In this document: in pieces, positions 1 through 6,569 of the stretch
How positions within the stretch are numbered: position 1 is the first letter of the stretch
Layout of the letters: every line of letters begins with the position of its first letter
Translations under genes and position numbers: made by a program
Assembly (NCBI GenBank): GCA_017613475.1
Contig: JAGADT010000150.1
Location: 1-8,504 of the forward strand
DNA: 8,504 bases
From: Desulfovibrionaceae bacterium
GTDB lineage: Bacteria; Desulfobacterota; Desulfovibrionia; Desulfovibrionales; Desulfovibrionaceae
Reading direction: 5' to 3'
The notes under the pieces: model-generated
What the model saw: the letters and a program-made list of their open reading frames with translations, nothing else
What the model was told of the DNA's origin: nothing
Database searches by the model: none

Positions 1-33
1 GATACAAAAGGAGGTCCGGATTCCGGACCTCCT
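1..33 (-). terminator. Rho-independent terminator of the yajC-secD-secF operon
   Basis: Positions 9-20 and 22-33 are perfect inverted repeats (AGGAGGTCCGGA and its complement around one central base). In RNA this gives an 11-bp GC-rich stem with a 3-nt loop. Read on the minus strand, the stem is followed at once by TTTTG and then a short AT-rich stretch (positions 9 to 1), the layout of an intrinsic terminator. It lies about 50 bases past the secF stop, so it most likely ends the Sec operon. The stem contains AGGAGG, but no start codon follows it in either direction at a useful spacing, so it is not a ribosome binding site. Bases 34-84, between it and secF, hold nothing else I can identify. 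Confidence 0.85.
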
Positions 34-84
34 GACTTGCATGGCCTGAGCGGCTGCCAGGCACTGCCATGTTTACTGTTTGGG

Positions 85-1194
85 CTAGACCACGCCGTGC
101 TCGCCAGGCCGCTCGTATTTTGTGGCGGAAACGCGGGAACGCGCCACATAATGCTCTGTTGTGCCAAGATGCATGAGGAGGGGGGAGCAAATGAAGATGC
201 TTGAGAATGTGCCGGCGATAACGCCGATCAGCATGGTCAGTGCAAAGTCGTGGATGACGCCGCCGCCCAGCACAAAAAGGCTTACGCAGGCTGCAAAGGT
301 GGTGAGCGAGGTCATAACCGTGCGCATGAGCGTTTGGTTGATGCTCTTGTTGATGATTGCGCCGAGCGGCTGCAAGCTCTTGGGGTTTTGCAGGCGCAGG
401 TTTTCGCGGAGCCTGTCAAAGGTCACGATGGTATCGTTGAGGGAGTAGCCCACCAGCGTCAGCAGCGCGGCGATGATGTTGAGGTCAAATTCCTTGCCCA
501 TGAGCGTAAGCAGGCCAACAGTCACAACAACGTCGTGGATGAGGCCGACAATGGCGCTGAGGGCGAAATTGAGCTTCAGCCATCCGCAGACAATCAGCGT
601 TGCCACCAGGCAGGCCAGCACGCGCAGCGGCATGGAAAGCCCAAGGTAGCCCATGAGGTACATCACCGCTCCAAGCACGCAGGCCATGAGGGCGGCTGTC
701 ATCCAGCGCTGCTCAAAACGGCCTGAAATGTACACGGTGATGAGCAGCACCGCGTAGAAAATGGCTTCCAGCGCGGCGTTGCGCAGGTCCGCGCCAACCT
801 TTGGCCCTACGGTTTCAAGGCGCTGGATGCTGGCTGGGTTTCCTTCTATTGCCTTGAGGGCTCCGGTTACGGACGTGCGTATATCCTCCGTGGCGAGGGA
901 CTGGGAGCTGGAAAAACGCACCAGGTAGTCCCTGCCGGATTCGCCGTACTGCTGCACGGCAAGGCCGGGAAGGTTGAGCCTGGCAAAGGCAGTTTTAATG
1001 GTTTCGTCGCCGATTGGCTTTTCAAACTGGAGCTGAACAGCCGCGCCGCCGGCAAAGTCCACGCCATAGCGGATGCCTATGAAAAGCACTGAGACGATGG
1101 CAAGGAGAATGAAGAAGGCTGAAATGGCAAAGCCCCAGCGGCGGTGCCCTGTAAAATCAAAATCAGGTTCCTTATGGAAAATGGCGAGTCCCAT
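85..1194 (-). CDS. secF: SecF, protein-export membrane subunit (SecDF complex)
   Basis: SecF pairs with SecD in the inner membrane and uses the proton motive force to help pull proteins through SecYEG on the outer side. The 369-residue product shows the family signature: first membrane segment about 20-40, then the GVDFAGG motif (44-50), an exported domain to about residue 135, VGPKVGADL (129-137), and GYSLNDTIVTFDR (249-261) before RLREN, the diagnostic SecF motif in the fourth conserved helix. The last two helices lie near 295-338, followed by a polar tail of about 30 residues. It is longer than E. coli SecF (about 323). The excess includes two additional hydrophobic stretches near 166-183 and 188-205, between the usual second and third helices. 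The start is ATG with AGGAG seven bases upstream, overlapping the secD stop; the gap to secD is only 10 bases, so the two are co-transcribed and probably translationally coupled. Stop is TAG. Confidence 0.96.
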   Translation of the reverse strand: MGLAIFHKEPDFDFTGHRRWGFAISAFFILLAIVSVLFIGIRYGVDFAGGAAVQLQFEKPIGDETIKTAFARLNLPGLAVQQYGESGRDYLVRFSSSQSLATEDIRTSVTGALKAIEGNPASIQRLETVGPKVGADLRNAALEAIFYAVLLITVYISGRFEQRWMTAALMACVLGAVMYLMGYLGLSMPLRVLACLVATLIVCGWLKLNFALSAIVGLIHDVVVTVGLLTLMGKEFDLNIIAALLTLVGYSLNDTIVTFDRLRENLRLQNPKSLQPLGAIINKSINQTLMRTVMTSLTTFAACVSLFVLGGGVIHDFALTMLIGVIAGTFSSIFICSPLLMHLGTTEHYVARSRVSATKYERPGEHGVV

Positions 1195-1201
1195 GGCTTC
1201 T

Positions 1202-1207
1202 CTCCTA
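1202..1207 (-). promoter_or_regulatory. secF Shine-Dalgarno fused to the secD stop codon
   Basis: On the minus strand the sequence TAGGAG contains the secD stop TAG and the SD core AGGAG, seven bases before the secF ATG. A ribosome ending secD therefore sits on the secF initiation site, the usual arrangement for coupled, near-equimolar synthesis of SecD and SecF. The overlap is seen directly; the coupling is inferred. Confidence 0.7.
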
Positions 1208-2782
1208 AATGCTCAGGCGTTTATCGCCGCGGCTCTTCACCCACAGTTCAAAAATCACTCTGGAGACGAAGATGGCTGTAAACATGGATGCGATAATGCC
1301 GAGCGTCAGCGTTACGGCAAAGCCGCGCACAGGCCCGGTGCCAAACTGATAGAGGATGGCAGCGGTGATGAGGGTGGTGAGGTTTGAGTCCGTAATGGAA
1401 ACGCTCGCCATGTCAAACCCTGCGCAGACAGCCTCCCAGGCGGAGCCGCCTTTTTTCAGTTCTTCCCTGATGCGCTCAAAAATCAGCACGTTGGCGTCAA
1501 CCGACATGCCGATGGTGAGCACAATGCCCGCAATGCCCGGCAGCGTGAGCGTGGCGCCAAAGGCGGCCAGGCCCGCCATGAGGATGAGGAGGGTGAAAAC
1601 AAGCATGACGTCGGCAATAAGCCCGGCAACGCCGTAGCAGAGCGGCATGATGACAGCCACGGCAGCGGCGCCGACGGCTGCTGCAAGAAGCCCTTTTTCA
1701 ATGGATTCCTGCCCCAGTGAAGGGCCGACATTGCGCTCTTCAAGCACAGAAACAGGGGCGGGCAGGGAGCCCGCGCGCAGGACAATGGAAAGGTCCTTCG
1801 CTTCGTCCGTGGTAAAGCTGCCGGTAATGCTGGCGCGCCCGCCGGCAATGCGGTCCTGGATAACGGGGGCCGTGTAGACTTTGCCGTCAAGGACAATGGC
1901 CATGCGCTTGTGAATATGCTCTCCGGTCACGCGCTCAAAGGCGGCTGCGCCGCGTCCGTTAAAGTTCAGGGCCACATACGGGCGGCCGTCCTGCCCAAAG
2001 GAGGGGCGGGCATCCACCACGTCTTCGCCTGTCATCAAGGGGTCGCGGTTAAGCGCAATGCGGCTTTCCGAAGTGCTGCCGGAGGCTTTGTCAATAACCT
2101 GGGGGTACATGGCCACGCCGGGGGGCAGGGGGGAACCCGGGTTGATATCGTCCCTTACAAGGTGGAAGGTCAGCTGGGCTGTCTGCCCTACTAGCTGAAT
2201 GGCCCGCTCAGGGTCGGAAAGGCCGGGCAGCTGAATCTGACTGCGGTAGTCGGCCTGCTTGCGGATGTCAGGCTCGGCCACGCCGAACTGGTCAATGCGG
2301 TTGCGCAGGGTGCGGACAACCTGCTCAAGCGCCATATCCTTGACTTCGTTCGCGTATTTTTCAGTAAACTGGCCTAAATATTTAAGCCCGCCGGCATCAA
2401 GTTTTTCAGAGGAAACAGTAAGATTATTAAAGTAAGAGTTTAAAAATTCGTTCAGCGCGGATTCCTGGTCGGCCTTTGGCAAAAGGAATTCCACCTTGCT
2501 GCCGATGAGTCTTGGGCGGAGGATGGTTATGCCTTTATCGCCGGCCCGCAGGCGGATATCCTGCGCGGTCTGGAGGAGGGCGTTGTCCACAGCCTTTTGC
2601 ACGTCTACGCCAAGCGTGAGGTGCATGCCGCCTTTCAGGTCAAGCCCCAGGTTTATGCGGGCGTCGGGGAGCAGGCGCCCTAATGGGGAGTCCTGAAAGT
2701 CCTTCAGGCTGGGCAGCGCATAGAGCAGGCTTGCGGCAAGCACAACCACAATAACGGCAATGCGCCAGAAAGGAACTTTCAT
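1205..2782 (-). CDS. secD: SecD, protein-export membrane subunit (SecDF complex)
   Basis: SecD works with SecF in proton-driven completion of protein export and release on the periplasmic side. Counting from the ATG at 2782 the product is 525 residues. It has a membrane segment at about 8-26, then LGLDLKGG (45-52), the canonical SecD motif. A long exported region follows with RNRIDQFGVAEPDI (160-173), QLPG, and the segment around LRAGSLPAPV (335-344). The membrane domain begins after VGPSLG (352-357). It contains GMSVDANVLIFERIREEL (425-442), with the Asp of the conserved D-A-N motif, TDSNLTTLITA (464-474), and a last pair of helices starting near GTGPVRGFAVTL. An upstream in-frame TTG at 2815 (11 more residues, GGGAGGG only 3-4 bases before it) is possible. 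I prefer the ATG because AAAGGA sits five bases upstream and the short N-terminus before the first helix matches the family. It is smaller than E. coli SecD (about 615 residues) but normal for many bacteria. Confidence 0.95.
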   Translation of the reverse strand: MKVPFWRIAVIVVVLAASLLYALPSLKDFQDSPLGRLLPDARINLGLDLKGGMHLTLGVDVQKAVDNALLQTAQDIRLRAGDKGITILRPRLIGSKVEFLLPKADQESALNEFLNSYFNNLTVSSEKLDAGGLKYLGQFTEKYANEVKDMALEQVVRTLRNRIDQFGVAEPDIRKQADYRSQIQLPGLSDPERAIQLVGQTAQLTFHLVRDDINPGSPLPPGVAMYPQVIDKASGSTSESRIALNRDPLMTGEDVVDARPSFGQDGRPYVALNFNGRGAAAFERVTGEHIHKRMAIVLDGKVYTAPVIQDRIAGGRASITGSFTTDEAKDLSIVLRAGSLPAPVSVLEERNVGPSLGQESIEKGLLAAAVGAAAVAVIMPLCYGVAGLIADVMLVFTLLILMAGLAAFGATLTLPGIAGIVLTIGMSVDANVLIFERIREELKKGGSAWEAVCAGFDMASVSITDSNLTTLITAAILYQFGTGPVRGFAVTLTLGIIASMFTAIFVSRVIFELWVKSRGDKRLSI

Positions 2783-2787
2783 AAGGG

Positions 2788-2793
2788 TCCTTT
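2788..2793 (-). promoter_or_regulatory. secD Shine-Dalgarno that favours the ATG start
   Basis: AAAGGA on the minus strand lies five bases before the ATG at 2782. The competing TTG at 2815 has a purine-rich GGGAGGG (2819-2825), but at a short spacing and in front of a non-conserved extension. Both could be used; the downstream start is the likelier main one. Confidence 0.5.
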
Positions 2794-2835
2794 GGGGTAA
2801 TTGGGGGAGGCGCAAAATCCCTCCCTTTTCGGCAG

Positions 2836-2893
2836 AAAAAAGGAAGTCCCGCAGAGAAAGCCTACCCCAGGCACTTCCCCGCAGGTCTTCCTT
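2836..2893 (-). terminator. Hairpin plus T6 between yajC and secD, possible attenuator
   Basis: On the plus strand, 2840-2852 and 2881-2893 pair 11 of 13 positions (mismatches 2847/2886 and 2850/2883). A nested 4-bp stem, 2860-2863 with 2869-2872, sits inside. On the minus strand the outer stem ends in CTTCC followed directly by T6 (A6 at 2836-2841 on the plus strand), like an intrinsic terminator. A second pairing is possible: 2873-2878 is perfectly complementary to 2842-2847 and would end at the same T-run. As yajC, secD and secF normally work together, a full terminator here would be odd; partial termination or a processing or stabilising hairpin is likelier. The structure is seen; the function is inferred. 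Confidence 0.4.
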
Positions 2894-2917
2894 TATTTAT
2901 GGATAGCTGTCAGGAAA

Positions 2918-3274
2918 TTATTTATTTTCCGTAGCGTCAGCCTTGGATTCCTTAGCCTTGGTATCCATGAGGCTGCTTACAAAGCTGCGCGCGATGCGGA
3001 CTTCCGTACGGCCAAGGTCTATGGTGAGCACGTCGCCCTCAATATGGGTGATGCGGCCAATAAGCCCGCCGGCTGTCAAAACCTGATCGCCTATTTTGAG
3101 GCCGGCCAGCATGGCATTGTGCTGCTTGGCGCGTTTCTGCTGCGGGCGGATGAGCAGCACGTAGAAGATAAGCAGCATGAGCACCAGCGGAATGAACTGA
3201 ACAAACATGTTTGGTTCAGGTGCGCCAGCGGCTGCGGGGGCATTACCCATGGCGTGGGCGACGGAAACGAACAT
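2918..3274 (-). CDS. yajC: YajC, accessory subunit of the Sec translocon
   Basis: YajC is a small inner-membrane protein that associates with SecDF and SecYEG; its exact role is modest and not essential in E. coli. The 118-residue product has a short N-terminal exported part, one membrane helix at about 24-42, the family's RPQQKR motif just after it (43-48), and the conserved GLKIGDQVLTAGGLIGRI stretch (58-75), then a basic and acidic polar tail. Length is normal for the family (about 110). The ATG is preceded by GGAGG six bases upstream, a strong ribosome site. It is the first gene of the leftward operon, with a 135-base gap to the secD ATG containing a hairpin. The stop is TAA. Confidence 0.96.
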   Translation of the reverse strand: MFVSVAHAMGNAPAAAGAPEPNMFVQFIPLVLMLLIFYVLLIRPQQKRAKQHNAMLAGLKIGDQVLTAGGLIGRITHIEGDVLTIDLGRTEVRIARSFVSSLMDTKAKESKADATENK

Positions 3275-3321
3275 AATGGTCCTCCATGAGGATGTTTTGG
3301 GCGGCCAGGTGGTCTTTGGGG

Positions 3322-3354
3322 TGCAGGATAGCGGATGTGCTCACATATCCTGCA
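3322..3354 (-). repeat. Interrupted inverted repeat in the yajC leader
   Basis: TGCAGGATA (3322-3330) and TATCCTGCA (3346-3354) are perfect 9-bp complements around a 15-base centre. Overlapping the right part is a smaller palindrome, ATGTG-CT-CACAT (3335-3346). The element lies between the predicted transcription start (about 3369) and yajC, so it would fold as a hairpin in the 5' untranslated region, or act as a DNA operator just downstream of the promoter. No T-run follows on the minus strand, so it is not an intrinsic terminator. I do not recognise it as a known riboswitch or regulator site. Confidence 0.6.
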
Positions 3355-3375
3355 TGCGCCGCGTATGGAGCAGAT

Positions 3376-3404
3376 AGTATAGGCACTGGCATTTGCTTTG
3401 GCAA
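3376..3404 (-). promoter_or_regulatory. Sigma70-type promoter for yajC-secD-secF
   Basis: On the minus strand the -35 is TTGCCA (3399-3404, 4 of 6 to consensus) and the -10 is TATACT (3376-3381, 5 of 6), separated by exactly 17 bases. Transcription would begin near 3369, leaving a leader of about 95 bases before the yajC ATG. This is the best promoter match I found in the divergent region and points toward the Sec operon. Confidence 0.7.
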
Positions 3405-3447
3405 TGCTTTTTTATCTGTCCAAATAAGGCGGCGGGGAGGGCGTTGC

Positions 3448-3477
3448 TTGATGTTCCTTGGAGATCATGCCATGATC
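3448..3477 (+). promoter_or_regulatory. Candidate uvrA promoter with overlapping 15-bp palindrome
   Basis: TTGATG (3448-3453), a 17-base spacer and CATGAT (3471-3476) make a weak sigma70-like promoter (4 of 6 in each box) pointing at uvrA, about 200 bases upstream of its start. The -10 box lies in a perfect palindrome, GATCATG-C-CATGATC (3463-3477), a plausible operator. It does not match the E. coli LexA box (CTG-N10-CAG), nor any LexA motif I can recall with confidence. The palindrome is certain; its role as a promoter or operator is inferred. Confidence 0.3.
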
Positions 3478-3664
3478 AGCCGCGCGTGCTTCCGCAGAAT
3501 GTTTTATTTTCCCGGAAACCGCTGTTCAGTGTGCAGGAAGGGGGAAAGGCTATCCCGTATGTGGCGGTAATGAACGCATTTTCCCTTTCAAACAGGTTGC
3601 CGTCCCTTGGAGCTGCTGTTCTTCCTGCCACTTTTTTTGCCTGGCGTACGGGAGCGGCAGGATT

Positions 3665-3668
3665 GGAG
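3665..3668 (+). promoter_or_regulatory. uvrA Shine-Dalgarno deciding the start
   Basis: GGAG lies six bases before the ATG at 3675. The frame stays open upstream to a TTG at 3393 and an ATG at 3570, but neither has a comparable ribosome site, and UvrA proteins begin just before the I-x-GA-x-x-HNLK motif. Confidence 0.65.
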
Positions 3669-3674
3669 CAAGCC

Positions 3675-6554
3675 ATGGATCCCAAAGACTGCATTCATAT
3701 TGTCGGCGCAACGCAGCATAATTTAAAGCATGTCAGCGTGGATATTCCCCGCAATGAGCTGGTGGTTGTCTGTGGGCCTTCCGGATCAGGCAAGACAACG
3801 CTGGCTTTTGACATTGTGTACGCCGAAGGGCAGCGGCGCTATGTTGAGTCGCTTTCCGCCTATGCCAGGCAGTTTCTGCCTCAGATGGACAAACCCCAGG
3901 TAGAGCGCATCGAGGGGCTTTCTCCCGCCATATCCCTTGAGCAGCAGACAGCGGGCCGCAACCCCCGCTCTACCGTTGGCACAGTCACGGAGATCTATGA
4001 TTTCCTCCGGATTTTTTTTGCCCGCCTGGGCCAGATGCACTGCCCCCGCTGCGGCCGTGTGATTGAGGCCAGGGCAACGGATGAGATTATTGCCGATATT
4101 TTGCGTTTGCCTGAAGGGACGCGTTTTATCCTGCTTGCGCCGCTTGTTGAAATGCAGAAGGGAACGCAGCAGGAGCTTTTTAGGAAACTGCGCGCGGAAG
4201 GCTTTGCGCGGGTCAGGGTTGATGGAACCTTTTACTCTTTTGATGCGCTGCCCGAACTGGATAAAAACAAGCGGCATACGGTAGACCTGGTGGTGGATCG
4301 CCTTGTGGTTAAGGAGGGCATGCGCGGGCGCCTTGCCGATTCTGTAGAGCTGGCCCTGCACGCCGGCGACGGGCGGCTTATCATTCACGAACCGGATGTG
4401 GAGGGCGGCAGGGATACGCTGCATTCCACGGAGGCGGCCTGTCCTGTTTGCCATGTCAGCCTGCCGCCCCTCAGCCCTCAGCTCTTTTCCTTCAACAGCC
4501 CGCAGGGGGCCTGCCCCCGCTGTTCAGGGCTGGGCTCGGTAGAGCATTTTGAGCCGCTGTACATTGCGCCCAACAGGGGGCTTTCCCTGAACAGCGGGGC
4601 GCTCCTGCCATGGTCCAATCCAAAGACCTTTGCGCGCTACGCAGCGCCGCTTGCGGCCCTTGGCAAGCGAATGGATTTTACGCTTTCCACTCCGCTGGCC
4701 CAGTTCAGCAAAAAAAGCCTGCACGCGCTTTTTTATGGCGAAAAGGGCGGAACAGCAGTTACGGGTCTGCGCCGCAACCGCCTTGGCGGCACGGTTCTTA
4801 TGGAAGCGCCGCGCGGGGCTTCGCGGCTGACGGTGGATGAGTCATTCTGGCCTGGAGTGGTGCCTTTGCTTGAGCAGGGCATGCAGTATGGAGACGCGTG
4901 GAGGGATGTGCTTTCCCGCTACCTCCAGAGCGTGGACTGCCCGTCCTGCCATGGCGCGCGTTTACGCCCTGAGGCCTTGTCCGTGCTGGTCGATGGCCTC
5001 AATATGAACGATTTTTGCTCCATGCCAGTGGACAGGGCCCTTGAGTGGGTGGAAAGCCGCGCTTTTTCCGGCCGCCACGCGGCTGTTGCCGAACCGCTTC
5101 TGAAAGAGCTCAGGCACAGGCTTTCCTTCATGGTCAATGTGGGCCTGGGCTACATTTGCCTTGGAAGGCCCATGGTGACCCTTTCCGGCGGCGAAGCGCA
5201 GCGCATCCGCCTGGCGTCGCAGCTGGGATCAGGCCTGGTTGGCGTAACGTATGTCCTGGATGAGCCTTCCATAGGGCTGCATCCGCGGGACAACGCGCGG
5301 CTGATCGGCACACTGCGCGACCTGCAGCGCAAGGGAAACACCGTGCTTGTTGTTGAGCATGATGAGGCAACCATCCGCGAGGCGGATACGCTGATTGAAA
5401 TGGGCCCGGGCTCTGGCATTCAGGGCGGCGAGGTCGTTTACTCAGGGAGCATTGAAAACCTCCTTAACCATGCGGATACCTTGACAGCCCGTTACCTGCG
5501 CGGGGACGAATCCATCCCCATGCCTGAGCGGCGCCGTGCCCCAAAGGGCTGGCTGACGCTGAAAAATGTGCGCACCAATAATCTGAAGGGCATTGACTGC
5601 CCTTTCCCGCTTGGCGTGCTGACCTGTGTGACAGGGGTTTCCGGCTGCGGGAAAAGTTCTTTGGTTGTTGATACGCTTTACAAGCATCTTGCCCTGGCGC
5701 AGGGGGTGCGCGTGGATCATCCGGGAATCCTTGACGGCATTAAAAACATTGATGCCGTGGAGCGCGTGGTTTCCATAGACCAAACCCCCATTGGGCGCAC
5801 GCCGCGTTCCAATCCCGCAACCTATACCAAGCTGTTTGATGAAATCCGCGCCATCTTTGCCATGACGCAGGATGCCAGGATGCGCGGCTACAAGGCCGGG
5901 CGTTTCAGCTTCAATGTGCGCGGCGGGCGATGCGAAGCTTGCGGCGGCGATGGCCAGCTGAAGGTCGAGATGCACTTTTTGCCTGATGTGTATGTGACCT
6001 GCGACGTATGCAAGGGAAAGCGCTATAACCTTGAAACGCTGGAAGTCCGCTACCGCGGCCTGAATATTGCCGAGGTGCTGGAGCTGCCTGTGCATGAGGC
6101 CAGGGCGTTCTTTTCTGCCTATCCAACCCTGGAGCGCCGCCTGGCGATTCTGGAAGACGTGGGCTTGGGGTACATCCGCTTGGGGCAGCCGGCGACAACG
6201 CTTTCCGGAGGCGAAGCGCAGCGGATTAAAATCTCACGGGAGCTTGGCAGGCGCACGCTTCCCGGAACGCTGTATATTTTGGATGAGCCAACAACCGGCC
6301 TGCATATGCACGAGGTCGGGAAGCTTATCGCTGTCCTGCACCGCCTGGTTGAAGGCGGCGCGACCGTCGTGCTGATTGAGCACAATACAGACGTTATCCT
6401 TGCCTCGGACTATGTCATCGACCTGGGTCCCGGCGGCGGGGAGAATGGCGGGCGGATTGTTTCGGCAGGGACGCCGGAGTTTATTATGGCGGATCCTGCA
6501 TCTGTAACCGGAAAGTTTCTTGCCGAAGAGCGGCTGGGGCGCGAGCCTCGCTGA
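3675..6554 (+). CDS. uvrA: UvrA, excinuclease ABC subunit A
   Basis: UvrA is the damage-sensing ATPase of nucleotide excision repair. As a dimer it scans DNA with UvrB, loads UvrB at lesions and leaves before UvrC cuts. The 959-residue product (E. coli 940) carries two ABC ATPase modules. Module one has HNLK (15-18), Walker A GPSGSGKT (34-41), YVESLSAYARQFL (56-68), the UvrB-binding and insertion region with zinc-type cysteines CPVC (256-259) and CPRC (280-283), signature LSGGEAQR (503-510), Walker B ending in LDEPSIGLHP (528-537) and the switch His at 562. Extra CxxC pairs lie at 123-126 and 422-425. Module two has Walker A GVSGCGKSS (654-662), the second zinc module CEAC (753-756) and CDVC (776-779), LSGGEAQR (843-850), LDEPTTGLH (869-877) and His 903. 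All catalytic motifs are intact. It heads the rightward gene group; the next gene follows after 15 bases. Confidence 0.98.
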   Translation: MDPKDCIHIVGATQHNLKHVSVDIPRNELVVVCGPSGSGKTTLAFDIVYAEGQRRYVESLSAYARQFLPQMDKPQVERIEGLSPAISLEQQTAGRNPRSTVGTVTEIYDFLRIFFARLGQMHCPRCGRVIEARATDEIIADILRLPEGTRFILLAPLVEMQKGTQQELFRKLRAEGFARVRVDGTFYSFDALPELDKNKRHTVDLVVDRLVVKEGMRGRLADSVELALHAGDGRLIIHEPDVEGGRDTLHSTEAACPVCHVSLPPLSPQLFSFNSPQGACPRCSGLGSVEHFEPLYIAPNRGLSLNSGALLPWSNPKTFARYAAPLAALGKRMDFTLSTPLAQFSKKSLHALFYGEKGGTAVTGLRRNRLGGTVLMEAPRGASRLTVDESFWPGVVPLLEQGMQYGDAWRDVLSRYLQSVDCPSCHGARLRPEALSVLVDGLNMNDFCSMPVDRALEWVESRAFSGRHAAVAEPLLKELRHRLSFMVNVGLGYICLGRPMVTLSGGEAQRIRLASQLGSGLVGVTYVLDEPSIGLHPRDNARLIGTLRDLQRKGNTVLVVEHDEATIREADTLIEMGPGSGIQGGEVVYSGSIENLLNHADTLTARYLRGDESIPMPERRRAPKGWLTLKNVRTNNLKGIDCPFPLGVLTCVTGVSGCGKSSLVVDTLYKHLALAQGVRVDHPGILDGIKNIDAVERVVSIDQTPIGRTPRSNPATYTKLFDEIRAIFAMTQDARMRGYKAGRFSFNVRGGRCEACGGDGQLKVEMHFLPDVYVTCDVCKGKRYNLETLEVRYRGLNIAEVLELPVHEARAFFSAYPTLERRLAILEDVGLGYIRLGQPATTLSGGEAQRIKISRELGRRTLPGTLYILDEPTTGLHMHEVGKLIAVLHRLVEGGATVVLIEHNTDVILASDYVIDLGPGGGENGGRIVSAGTPEFIMADPASVTGKFLAEERLGREPR

Positions 6555-6569
6555 ACAAAGGAAAGGCGC

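Larger units (their letters stand above)
3275..3674. other. Divergent intergenic regulatory region yajC / uvrA
   Basis: These 400 bases separate the leftward Sec operon from the rightward uvrA group. They hold the yajC promoter at 3376-3404, the yajC leader with an interrupted inverted repeat at 3322-3354, a weak uvrA promoter candidate with a palindrome at 3448-3477, and the uvrA ribosome site. Reading frames open across it (including 94 codons in frame with uvrA) have no family resemblance and no good ribosome site, so I treat the stretch as non-coding. A T7 run at about 3632-3638 has no stable hairpin before it. Confidence 0.7.

Noticed and set aside
2801..3289. 162-residue plus-strand ORF antisense to yajC
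   Set aside because: It is the complement of a confidently identified yajC and its leader, with no family resemblance of its own.
3520..3536. CTG-N9-CAG in the uvrA upstream region as a LexA/SOS box
   Set aside because: The spacing is one base short of the CTG-N10-CAG form and the interior bases do not match.
3286..3570. 94-residue plus-strand ORF inside the divergent region
   Set aside because: It starts inside the reverse complement of the yajC ribosome site, runs antisense through the yajC leader and promoter, has no Shine-Dalgarno, and its translation is cysteine- and arginine-rich like random sequence.
3393..3674. N-terminal extension of UvrA by up to 94 codons from a TTG (or from an ATG at 3570)
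   Set aside because: UvrA proteins start next to the first HNLK/Walker A block. The ATG at 3675 has GGAG at the right spacing, and the extension resembles no known domain and crosses the divergent promoter region.
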